Shown here: in pieces, positions 35,724 through 43,044 of the stretch
Layout: the number at the start of each line of letters is the position of its first letter
How positions within the stretch are numbered: the stretch's first letter is position 1
NCBI GenBank assembly: GCA_910577465.1
Contig: CAJTMM010000005.1
Span: 38,442 to 101,575, forward strand
Length of the DNA stretch: 63,134 nt
DNA from: an uncultured Muribaculaceae bacterium
GTDB lineage: Bacteria > Bacteroidota > Bacteroidia > Bacteroidales > Muribaculaceae
Direction: 5' to 3'
The notes under the pieces: generated by a model
Told to the model about the DNA's origin: nothing
The model's input: only the letters and a program-made list of their open reading frames with translations
Database searches by the model: none
Program-made: the position numbers and the translations under genes

Positions 35724-36437
35724 ATGGGTACAGAGTCTTCAAATCCTGCATCGCAGAATGGTCGGCTAATGATAGTCGACACGGATACTCTGATGTGCGA
35801 GCTGCTGCAATTCCGTTTTGAAAATGAGGGTTTTGAAACGGTGCTGCACCATGATGGCCCCGAGGCTTTGAAAAGCGATTTCTCGCAAGTGTCCCTTATC
35901 ATGGTGGATTTGATGAATTGTGAATACAATGGTTTGATGTTTACGCAGTTCATCAAACGTAATCCCGATACGTTCAATATTCCCGTTATAATTCTCTCTT
36001 CAAAAGCATCCGAGGATGATATAGTCGATGGTCTTGACGCGGGTGCCGACGATTATATAGCCAAACCATTCTCCTCTCGTGAGCTTGTTGCCCGTGTGCG
36101 CTCGGTTCTTCGGCGCAAACGCATGATGAGTGCGCGCAGAGCCAGCAATGTGGTGCGTTATAAGGAGCTTGTACTGGACCTGGGTGCAGGCACTGCCTAT
36201 ATCGATGGAGAACCACTCACGCTCACACGCACCGAATACCTTATTCTCGCCATGTTCATGCGTAACCGTAATCAGTTCTATGAGCGGGTGGAGATAAGAC
36301 GCGAGGCTTGGGAGGATGAATCCGGAGTTTCTGACCGTGCCGTGGATACCAACATATCCCGATTGCGTAAAAAACTTGGCGACTATGGTAAGAACATAGT
36401 CAATCGTCAAGGATTCGGTTACGGATTTGTGGAATAA
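35724..36437 (+). CDS. Orphan OmpR-family response regulator
   Basis: The 237-residue protein has a receiver domain (about 14-130) and a winged-helix DNA-binding domain (about 145-235, with LTRTEYLILAMFMRN, then SDRAVDTNISRLRKKL and RQGFGYGF). The phosphoacceptor is Asp62 in MVDLMN, with Ser92 and Lys114 at the conserved switch and lysine positions. The acidic pocket reads VDTD (Asp19-Thr20-Asp21) instead of the usual adjacent acidic pair, so Mg2+ binding or phosphorylation may be altered. No histidine kinase is encoded nearby. rnhB follows after 32 bases. Confidence 0.9.
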   Translation: MGTESSNPASQNGRLMIVDTDTLMCELLQFRFENEGFETVLHHDGPEALKSDFSQVSLIMVDLMNCEYNGLMFTQFIKRNPDTFNIPVIILSSKASEDDIVDGLDAGADDYIAKPFSSRELVARVRSVLRRKRMMSARRASNVVRYKELVLDLGAGTAYIDGEPLTLTRTEYLILAMFMRNRNQFYERVEIRREAWEDESGVSDRAVDTNISRLRKKLGDYGKNIVNRQGFGYGFVE

Positions 36438-36469
36438 CTATATTTTATTGATATCTTCTGGCTTAGGAC

Positions 36470-37099
36470 ATGACTAAGGTTTCCGGACAACAACATGAGC
36501 ATCATCTTCCGGCATGTTATTCGGCAGGTGTGTTTGAAGCCGGTTGTGATGAAGCCGGCCGCGGATGTCTTGCCGGACCTGTCTATGCAGCCGCGGTGAT
36601 ATTGCCTGATGACTTTTCCCACCCATGGCTCAACGATTCCAAGAAATTGACCGAAAAACGTCGTGACATCTTGCGCCCTATAATCGAGGAGCAGGCTGTG
36701 GCATGGGCCATAGGTGTGGTGGATAACGCGGAAATCGACCGTATAAACATACTCAACGCATCGATATTGGCAATGCATCGTGCACTGGATGCTCTGGTCG
36801 TTAGACCGCAGGCTATAATAGTGGATGGTAACCGGTTTAAGAATTATTCCGATGTGCCTTGGACCACATTCGTCAAGGGCGACGGCCGCTTCGGAAATAT
36901 AGCTGCGGCATCAGTCCTCGCCAAGACGCACCGTGATGAATACATGAAGCGTATGCACGAACGCTATCCGCAATACGGGTGGGACGTCAACAAAGGCTAT
37001 CCCACGCGCGCTCACCGCGATGCCATAGCACATTATGGAGCTACGGAATTGCATCGTGCCACATTCCGTCTGCTCGATAATCAGCTTACATTATTCTGA
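36470..37099 (+). CDS. rnhB: Ribonuclease HII
   Basis: RNase HII removes ribonucleotides from DNA and RNA-DNA hybrids. The 209-residue protein has the catalytic start GCDEAGRGCLAGPV (Asp27, Glu28), VDGNRFKNY, VKGDGRFGNIAAASVLAKTHRD and HERYPQYGWDVNKGYPTRAH in family order. Its 3' end overlaps the convergent LD-carboxypeptidase gene by 9 bases. Confidence 0.95.
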   Translation: MTKVSGQQHEHHLPACYSAGVFEAGCDEAGRGCLAGPVYAAAVILPDDFSHPWLNDSKKLTEKRRDILRPIIEEQAVAWAIGVVDNAEIDRINILNASILAMHRALDALVVRPQAIIVDGNRFKNYSDVPWTTFVKGDGRFGNIAAASVLAKTHRDEYMKRMHERYPQYGWDVNKGYPTRAHRDAIAHYGATELHRATFRLLDNQLTLF

Positions 37100-38143
37100 G
37101 CCTGTTTTGTCTGGCTCACATTGACTGATGGTTACGCTATCGCTATCGACACACATATACACTCGTGCCGACTCTATAAGTGGGATATTGTGCGTCACAT
37201 GTCCTATAGGGACATCAAAAGCCACCGGATAATCATACTCCCGTACCATATCGCGTATCATGGATTCCATTGACGGGTGGTCGGCGTCGGGTTCATAATC
37301 AGTGAATTGTCCCACTATCAGTCCACCGAGCTGTGCAAGCACTCCACGGAGTTTAAGTTGGTACATTATGCGCTCTATCTTATATATAGGTTCGGCTATG
37401 TCTTCGATGAAGAGTATAGTGCCGGGAGTGATCATATCGTACGGAGTACCGATAAGGTCGGCAAGAACAGCGAGATTACCCCCTGTGAGCGTTCCCTCCG
37501 CTTCACCATGTCTATTGTATTCATGTGTGGGCAAATGATATTCTACCGGTGAACCGTTAAGTATGGCGAATAGTGCACGTGTGTCCTCATCCTTGCCATC
37601 GTATGAGCCGATATGTTTTGCCATAGGGCCGTGGATGCTTGCTATGCCGTGCTTATGCATGAGCGCGTGCAAAGCCGATATGTCACTGAATCCTATTATC
37701 CATTTGGCATTGTCGCGCAGTGGCAGGCTGTCCAGCATTTCAAGCAGATGTACCGCTCCATAACCGCCGCGTGAGCATAATATGGCTTTTACCGAAGGGT
37801 CGAGCAGAGCGTTTTTGAGGTCGGCGAAACGTTCACGGTCAGTGCCGCTGTAAGTGCCGCTGCGTCCCAATGCGTGTTCCGTAAGAAAGGGTTCCCATCC
37901 CATCTCCTGTAGAACCGGCAGGGCATGGTACACATTCTGAGGCCGTGCTATACCTGCGGGCGACAGTATGGCTATGCGGTCACCTTCATGTAGTGCAGGC
38001 GGTATTATAAGTGTACGGTTGGTGGTATCTGTGGTCATGACGGTATCTGTATCTATGGTGGTTGCTCCTGCCTTTAAGCCGGATAGAAGAGCAAGTGTCG
38101 ATATAATATATGTGGTCAACCGCATGTATCTCATTTTGCGCAT
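37091..38143 (-). CDS. Exported S66 family LD-carboxypeptidase
   Basis: The 350-residue protein belongs to the MccF/LdcA serine peptidase family, with AILCSRGGYGAVHLLEML (nucleophile region), GGNLAVLADLIGTPYD, and LFIEDIAEPIYKIERIMYQL carrying the catalytic Glu, then GHVTHNIPL with the probable catalytic His. LdcA trims murein tetrapeptides to tripeptides. An N-terminal signal peptide (TTYIISTLALLSGLKAGATT) precedes the catalytic part, suggesting export, whereas E. coli LdcA is cytosolic. Last gene of a four-gene minus-strand operon. Confidence 0.88.
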   Translation of the reverse strand: MRKMRYMRLTTYIISTLALLSGLKAGATTIDTDTVMTTDTTNRTLIIPPALHEGDRIAILSPAGIARPQNVYHALPVLQEMGWEPFLTEHALGRSGTYSGTDRERFADLKNALLDPSVKAILCSRGGYGAVHLLEMLDSLPLRDNAKWIIGFSDISALHALMHKHGIASIHGPMAKHIGSYDGKDEDTRALFAILNGSPVEYHLPTHEYNRHGEAEGTLTGGNLAVLADLIGTPYDMITPGTILFIEDIAEPIYKIERIMYQLKLRGVLAQLGGLIVGQFTDYEPDADHPSMESMIRDMVREYDYPVAFDVPIGHVTHNIPLIESARVYMCVDSDSVTISQCEPDKTGSE

Positions 38144-38161
38144 GGAATGTGAAAAAACATC

Positions 38162-38938
38162 TCAGCTCACCTGCACGGCTATACCAGCGGCGCGTATGCG
38201 TTCGGCTATGGACTCTAATTCCTCCCGTGACACCTTCTTGAGATTTTCGGCAGGAGTGCGTCGGTCAATGGAATACAGCATCACCTCGCTCGGTTGTATC
38301 TTGCGGTAGGCTTCAATCAGGGCATCCACCTCTTCCGGTGTGGTATTGTCTATGTTTTTTCCGTCGTATTCGCCCCGTAGCATCATTGTCTGAACTATGC
38401 ATTTATTGCCGAAACGGGTTAGTTGGTCAATGACACGTTCCGCTGTGAAATCGGGACTATTCGGGCGGTCTATCGCGGTTATAGTGTCTGTGAGGGCGGA
38501 ATCGAGTTTCAATATATTGTTATCCACGCGGAGCAGCGCACGCACCACATCCTCATGGTCCAATCGTGTGGAATTGCTCAGAACGCTTATCTTCACGTTT
38601 GGAAAATATCGGTCACGCAGAGAAATGGTGTCCTCTATTATACCCTCAAAATCAGGATTCAACGTCGGTTCACCATTGCCTGAGAATGTTATTACATCCA
38701 GCGTTTCCCCATTATGTTTCATGGACTTCAGTTTCTCCTCCAGCAGAGTTCTCACCTCTGCACGGCATGGCAAACCGGCACGTCCGGGACCTTGCGCGTT
38801 GAAGCCGGCTTCGCAATACAGGCAGTCGAATGAACAGATTTTGCCATCGCGCGGTGAGAGATTCACCCCGAGTGATGTCCCTAATCTGCGCGAGTGTATA
38901 GGCCCGAAAATGGTGTCGTGAAACAATATCGTCTGCAT
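38162..38938 (-). CDS. Radical SAM protein
   Basis: From the ATG at 38938 the protein has 258 residues; a TTG two codons upstream is less likely. The 4Fe-4S motif is CSFDCLYC at about 35-42. Family features follow: FSGNGEPTLNPDF (SAM-binding region), ISVLSNSTRL, and MMLRGEYDGKNIDN. This arrangement resembles the uncharacterised radical SAM group near the MoaA/anaerobic-activase branches; the reaction is unknown. It sits between mrp and the LD-carboxypeptidase, 19 bases downstream of mrp, and the Mrp protein is a possible cluster donor. Confidence 0.87.
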   Translation of the reverse strand: MQTILFHDTIFGPIHSRRLGTSLGVNLSPRDGKICSFDCLYCEAGFNAQGPGRAGLPCRAEVRTLLEEKLKSMKHNGETLDVITFSGNGEPTLNPDFEGIIEDTISLRDRYFPNVKISVLSNSTRLDHEDVVRALLRVDNNILKLDSALTDTITAIDRPNSPDFTAERVIDQLTRFGNKCIVQTMMLRGEYDGKNIDNTTPEEVDALIEAYRKIQPSEVMLYSIDRRTPAENLKKVSREELESIAERIRAAGIAVQVS

Positions 38939-38957
38939 GGTCAATCGTTTTTGCCGT

Positions 38958-40061
38958 TTATCGCTTTGATACGTTGACTTTTACCGTGGGAGGGAGCTGA
39001 CGGTTACGCTCGTCAACCGCGTCAATTACCTCGTGGGCAAGGTGCATGAATGCGTGTCCGGTTATGCTGTCCTGCAGGGCTATGGGTTCGCCGCCGTCGC
39101 CGCCGTCGCATATCGAGCCCACAATGGGAATCTGTGCGAGCAGGCGTACCCCTAATTCTTTTGCGAGGTCCACGGCACCCTCGCGTCCGAATATGTAGTA
39201 ACGTTCATCGGGATGTAGTTCCGGTGTGAACCATGCCATATTTTCCACAAGACCGAGCACGGGCACATTCACTTTGTCGCCCATGAACATGGCTATACCT
39301 TTGCGGGCATCGGCAAGTGCCACCTGTTGCGGTGTGCTCACCACTACCACACCGGTCATGGCAAGTGTCTGTACCAATGTGAGATGTATGTCGCTTGTGC
39401 CTGGGGGCATATCTATAAGGAAATAATCCAGCTCGCCCCAGTCGGCTTCTTCTATAAGCTGACGCAGAGCATTCGACGCCATGCTGCCGCGCCATAGTAC
39501 AGGCGCGTTCTTCTCTACGAGAAAGCCTATCGACAGTACTTTCACGCCGTAACGTTCAGCCGGTATTATCAATTGGCGCCCGTCCACCTCATGCATGTAC
39601 AGCGAAGTGTCCTCCAGCCCGAACATTTTGGGTACCGACGGTCCGAAGATATCGGCATCGAGCAGACCTACCTTGTAGCCCTCGCGTGCCAATGCAACTG
39701 CGAGATTGCTTGCCACGGTAGATTTACCCACACCTCCTTTGCCCGATGACACCCCCACTATATTCTTCACACCCGGAAGCGCCGGTTGCTTCTCCGGAGC
39801 AGCCGGTGCCGCCGACTGAGCCGTTACCGTAACCTCCACCTCAGGCGAGATACGAGTATGTATGGCAGCCTCCGCCGATTTCAGCAGGGATTTCATGAAC
39901 GGGTCGGTGCTTTTGGGAAATATGATTGAGAATGACACCTTATTGCCGTCTATACGTATGTCATCGGCAACCATGCCGAGTTCCACTATGTTTTTACCGT
40001 TTCCGGGATAGCGCACTGTCTGTAGCGCGTCGAGTATCAATTGCGGGTATAATCGTTCCAT
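38958..40061 (-). CDS. mrp: Mrp/ApbC iron-sulfur cluster carrier ATPase
   Basis: The 367-residue cytosolic P-loop protein has an N-terminal MIP18-like domain (about 1-85). The deviant Walker A is VSSGKGGVGKSTVASNL (about 104-120), followed by LLDADIFGPSVPKMFGL and LIDMPPGTSDIHLTLVQ. Members bind and deliver 4Fe-4S clusters. The C-terminal CxxC of many relatives is not evident. The trmB stop lies 8 bases upstream. The radical SAM gene follows directly, which fits a cluster-delivery role. Confidence 0.93.
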   Translation of the reverse strand: MERLYPQLILDALQTVRYPGNGKNIVELGMVADDIRIDGNKVSFSIIFPKSTDPFMKSLLKSAEAAIHTRISPEVEVTVTAQSAAPAAPEKQPALPGVKNIVGVSSGKGGVGKSTVASNLAVALAREGYKVGLLDADIFGPSVPKMFGLEDTSLYMHEVDGRQLIIPAERYGVKVLSIGFLVEKNAPVLWRGSMASNALRQLIEEADWGELDYFLIDMPPGTSDIHLTLVQTLAMTGVVVVSTPQQVALADARKGIAMFMGDKVNVPVLGLVENMAWFTPELHPDERYYIFGREGAVDLAKELGVRLLAQIPIVGSICDGGDGGEPIALQDSITGHAFMHLAHEVIDAVDERNRQLPPTVKVNVSKR

Positions 40062-40069
40062 GATTTTCG

Positions 40070-40849
40070 TTACTGTTTTTGGGTTACTTTAGGATTACAC
40101 AATTCCGGGCACTGAAGTTCACCGCGGGAGAAACTTCTGTAAGTATCGTGTTCTATCTCTACATCCGGTTCCGTGAGGGGAGTGGATTGGTCAAGGGCAA
40201 ACGAGATGTACTTTATGGTCAGCCCGCGGTCAAGCCACTGCTGTTCGTAAAAAGTGCGTATCTTCAATATCTCGTCGGCGATTCCGCTACCATAGAGGTC
40301 GGAAGTATCGGTGTGTACATCCAAGCCATTTTCATGTGCCATTATATGGGTATATGTGTACAGGAACGGGCTGTCGGTTTTCAGGTGCACCGTACCGCCA
40401 TCCTTCAGCACCTTCCGGTACAGTTCCATGAAGCGGGTGGAGGTCAATCTTTTGCGCACCTTTTTCATCTGTGGGTCGGGGAAGGTGATCCAGATTTCCG
40501 ACACCTCGCCCGGAGCGAAAAACCAAGGCAGCAATTCTATGTCCGTACGCAGAAACGCCACATTGTCCATACCGCGCTCCTGTGCCTTGGTGGCGCCGGT
40601 CCACATGCGGGCACCCTTTATGTCTATGCCTATGTAGTTGCGCCCCGGAAAAGCTTCAGCAAGTCCTACGGTATATTCACCCTTGCCGCAGCCGAGTTCC
40701 AGCACTATAGGGTCGTCATTATGAAAAAAATCCTCATGCCATCGGCCCTTGAGCGGAAACCCCGATTCCTGTAACTTGGCCCATGGATATTGAAATACGA
40801 AATCTATCGCTTCCATCTCCCGGAACTTCTTCAGCTTATTCTTTCCCAT
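40070..40849 (-). CDS. trmB: tRNA (guanine-N7-)-methyltransferase
   Basis: TrmB methylates G46 of tRNA. From the ATG at 40849 the protein has 259 residues and starts MGKNKLKKFREM. The frame is open 28 codons further upstream, but that stretch lies over the promoter. Motifs: VLELGCGKGEYTVGLAE (SAM binding), GIDIKGARMWTGA, IWITFPDPQMKKVRKRL and LKTDSPFLYTY. First gene of trmB-mrp-radical SAM-LD-carboxypeptidase. Confidence 0.93.
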   Translation of the reverse strand: MGKNKLKKFREMEAIDFVFQYPWAKLQESGFPLKGRWHEDFFHNDDPIVLELGCGKGEYTVGLAEAFPGRNYIGIDIKGARMWTGATKAQERGMDNVAFLRTDIELLPWFFAPGEVSEIWITFPDPQMKKVRKRLTSTRFMELYRKVLKDGGTVHLKTDSPFLYTYTHIMAHENGLDVHTDTSDLYGSGIADEILKIRTFYEQQWLDRGLTIKYISFALDQSTPLTEPDVEIEHDTYRSFSRGELQCPELCNPKVTQKQ

Positions 40850-40872
40850 AAACGAGTAATATCTATTTCCCA

Positions 40873-40904
40873 CAAAATTACTAATAACTCGGTGCAAAGT
40901 CAAA
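40873..40904 (-). promoter_or_regulatory. Promoter for the trmB operon
   Basis: On the minus strand: TTTG (40904-40901), 20 bases, TAATTTTG (40880-40873). Both boxes match consensus. The -33 box is part of a perfect palindrome, GTCAAAT-TT-ATTTGAC (40899-40914), a possible operator. Confidence 0.7.
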
Positions 40905-40974
40905 TTTATTTGACTTTTGCCAAGCGTATGCATTTAAGATTAAGCCAAATTCAAAGGTAATCCATATAATTCCC

Positions 40975-40982
40975 TATCTTTG
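40975..40982 (+). promoter_or_regulatory. Possible additional -7 element upstream of the SDR operon
   Basis: TATCTTTG matches TAnnTTTG exactly on the + strand. No -33 box is visible. It may be a second, distal promoter for the rightward operon. The remainder of 40915-41031 shows nothing else. Confidence 0.25.
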
Positions 40983-41031
40983 CTTTTCCATTTGTACACT
41001 ATTCTGAGCGCCAGCCAGTGAATTCGTTTAT

Positions 41032-41062
41032 TTTGCATAAAGCACATTTTTGAGTACATTTG
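41032..41062 (+). promoter_or_regulatory. Promoter for the 29-codon ORF and SDR operon
   Basis: TTTG (41032-41035), 19 bases, TACATTTG (41055-41062). Both boxes match consensus. The first ATG downstream is the micro-ORF at 41091; the SDR gene starts 228 bases after the element. Confidence 0.65.
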
Positions 41063-41090
41063 CGTTATTCGGTTTTAATACTTAAAGATT

Positions 41091-41180
41091 ATGTCATCGT
41101 ACACAATACCGTCATTGCCGCTTGTCCATGATTTGGAAACAAACAGGATTGATGCGATAGAATCGATTCTCGAAAAATAA
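41091..41180 (+). pseudogene. 29-codon ORF resembling the N-terminus of Fic-family proteins
   Basis: The ORF runs from an ATG to TAA and encodes 29 residues. YTIPSLPLVHDLETNRI resembles the start of Fic/DOC adenylyltransferase-type proteins (a short IPxLPL stretch followed by DLET). Nothing Fic-like continues downstream in any frame that I can see; the twin hairpin repeats come next. It sits behind a good promoter, so it is probably transcribed. It may be a decayed gene remnant or a small leader peptide. The similarity is by memory of the family and is weak. Confidence 0.35.
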
Positions 41181-41182
41181 AG

Positions 41183-41261
41183 AAACATGTCCCCGAAATA
41201 GCGTTTTCGGGTACACATCATAAAAACATGTACCCGAAATAGCATTTTGGGGTACATATTT
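41183..41261. repeat. Tandem twin repeat, 38 bases at 41-base period, each a hairpin
   Basis: Copy 1 (41183-41220) and copy 2 (41224-41261) share AAACATGT-CCCGAAATAGC-TTTT-GGGTACA-AT with a few substitutions. In each, CCCGAAA can pair with TTTTCGGG or TTTTGGGG, forming hairpins with loops of about five bases; copy 2 extends its stem with GTAC. They lie in the presumed leader of the SDR operon, 29 bases before its ATG. Confidence 0.65.
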
Positions 41262-41289
41262 GAGTAATTAGTTAGAAATATAAAAACGA

Positions 41290-42339
41290 ATGGAGCAAAA
41301 TATAGAACCAAAAAAAGTGCTGGTGGTGGGTGCCGGGGGATTTATCGGCGGGTTTATCGCCGGTGAGGCTTTGCGGCGGGGTTACGATACCTATGTGGCG
41401 GTGCGCGAGAGCACGTCGCGGCGGTTTCTTTCCGATAGCCGCTTGAAGTTCGTGGTACTTGATTATGATGATTCCGAGGGGATGACTGCTGCTTTACGTT
41501 CGGCGTTGCCCGAAGGGGAGCGGTGGGACTACATAGTCTACAATCTCGGAGCCACCAAGTGTGTGAATTTCACCGACTTCAACCGTGTCAACTTCATATA
41601 TCTGCGCACCTTTCTCGATGCATTGCGCTCCACCGGTATGATGCCCGGACGGTTGCTGTTCATGAGCAGTCTGAGTGCATTGGGACCCGGTGATGAGAAA
41701 AATTACGCGCCCATGAATTCGCGGATGATACCCAACCCCAACACCCGTTACGGACTTTCGAAAATCAAGGCTGAGACGCTGCTTGAATCATCGCCCGATG
41801 TGCCGTGGACCATATTCCGCCCCACCGGTGTCTACGGTCCTCATGAACAGGACTACCTGATGATGGTGAAGAGCATCGACAGTCATTGGGATTTCGGTGT
41901 CGGGTTTCGCAAACAGTTGTTGACATTCATCTATGTTGAGGATTTGGTGACGGCTATATTCGATGCCATGGAATCACCCGCTACACTTAAAAAGAAATAT
42001 ATCATATCCGAGGGTAGGGCATATACCCAAAGCGAGTTCCGCAAGATTGTAGCGCAAGAGTTAGGTGTGAAATGGGTCATACCGTTGCGGTTGCCGCTGT
42101 GGATGGTCTACGCCGCATCGTTCGTGGCAGAGAAATATGGAGTAGCCAAGATGCAGGCAAGCACCCTCAATCGTGACAAGTTCAAGATTATGAAACAGCG
42201 TAATTGGGATTGTGACATATCAGATGCCGTTGCCGACTTCGGTTTCGCACCACGGTACTCACTCATCGACGGTATCAAGGCAACCGTGGCGGAGTACCGC
42301 CGTCAGAAATCGGCTCGTAAGGAGGGGGCGCAATCATGA
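41290..42339 (+). CDS. NAD-dependent epimerase/dehydratase (extended SDR)
   Basis: The 349-residue protein has the Rossmann start VLVVGAGGFIGG (10-21), FMSSLSALGPGD as the serine region, and the catalytic pair in RYGLSKIKAE (YxxxK), then FRPTGVYGPHEQDY. These define extended short-chain dehydrogenases acting on nucleotide sugars or related ketones and alcohols. The substrate is unknown. The C-terminal part lacks a membrane segment. It overlaps the next gene by four bases (ATGA) and is first in a five-gene operon ending with the O-methyltransferase. Confidence 0.9.
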   Translation: MEQNIEPKKVLVVGAGGFIGGFIAGEALRRGYDTYVAVRESTSRRFLSDSRLKFVVLDYDDSEGMTAALRSALPEGERWDYIVYNLGATKCVNFTDFNRVNFIYLRTFLDALRSTGMMPGRLLFMSSLSALGPGDEKNYAPMNSRMIPNPNTRYGLSKIKAETLLESSPDVPWTIFRPTGVYGPHEQDYLMMVKSIDSHWDFGVGFRKQLLTFIYVEDLVTAIFDAMESPATLKKKYIISEGRAYTQSEFRKIVAQELGVKWVIPLRLPLWMVYAASFVAEKYGVAKMQASTLNRDKFKIMKQRNWDCDISDAVADFGFAPRYSLIDGIKATVAEYRRQKSARKEGAQS

Positions 42340-42611
42340 TGTCGCAATTACCCTCCACACCACGATGGTTCACCATATTGGTAGTGATAATAGCCTTACC
42401 CGTATTTCAGTTTCCTGTGTTGTTGGCAAATTGTCCGCCCGATTCCGCAGTGCGCACCATGCTTTGGGTGTATCTCTTTTACGTCCCTGTGGCGGCATAT
42501 CTCTCCTACCTCTGTTATCCCGAGCGACGTGCCCTCGCCTGGATTCTGTTGGCGCTCATGGTTTTGTCCCACATAGCCATCTGGCTACTTTTGACCACAC
42601 CTCTCATATAA
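42336..42611 (+). CDS. Small membrane protein of unknown function
   Basis: The 91-residue protein has three hydrophobic segments (about 12-31, 43-60 and 67-87) and no recognised family. Its start overlaps the SDR stop by four bases and aroQ follows after seven bases, so it is firmly embedded in the operon. The codon pattern resembles that of its neighbours, which supports it as a real gene. Confidence 0.75.
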   Translation: MMSQLPSTPRWFTILVVIIALPVFQFPVLLANCPPDSAVRTMLWVYLFYVPVAAYLSYLCYPERRALAWILLALMVLSHIAIWLLLTTPLI

Positions 42612-42618
42612 GTCTATT

Positions 42619-43044
42619 ATGAAAAAAATACTTATAATCAATGGCCCTAACCTCAATCTGTTAGGCCGTCGCGAACCGGACATCTATGGTTACGATACCA
42701 TGGAGCAATCTCTCGCCCGTTTGCGGGAAAAATATCCGTCGCTCCCCATAGAATATTTCCAAAGCAATCACGAAGGAGCCATTATTGACCGGATACATGC
42801 GGTAGGGTTCGATACCGACCTATACGCCGGCATTGTGCTCAACGCCGGGGCATATACCCACACATCTCTTGCCATAGCCGATGCCATATCTGCCATATCC
42901 TTGCCCGTGGTTGAAGTCCACATCTCCAATGTATCATCGCGTGAGCCTATCCGTCATACATCGCTCATCTCACCCGTTTGCCGTGGAGTTATTGCCGGTT
43001 TCGGCATGGATAGCTATCGGCTTGCTATAGAATCGCTGCTATGA
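42619..43044 (+). CDS. aroQ: 3-dehydroquinate dehydratase, type II
   Basis: This dodecameric shikimate-pathway enzyme dehydrates 3-dehydroquinate. The 141-residue protein has the flexible catalytic loop INGPNLNLLGRREPDIYG at about 7-24, YFQSNHEGAIIDRIH, LNAGAYTHTSLAIADAI, and VEVHISNVSSREPIRHTS, with the histidine, tyrosine and arginine residues typical of type II. It overlaps the pyruvate kinase gene by four bases. Confidence 0.96.
   Translation: MKKILIINGPNLNLLGRREPDIYGYDTMEQSLARLREKYPSLPIEYFQSNHEGAIIDRIHAVGFDTDLYAGIVLNAGAYTHTSLAIADAISAISLPVVEVHISNVSSREPIRHTSLISPVCRGVIAGFGMDSYRLAIESLL

Noticed and set aside
41183..41261. The twin repeat as a CRISPR array
   Set aside because: Only two imperfect copies, a 3-base gap instead of spacers, and no cas genes.
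41075..41311. A 78-codon minus-strand frame across the SDR leader
   Set aside because: It covers the twin hairpins and the promoter of the opposite strand, and its translation is Phe/Tyr-rich with no pattern.
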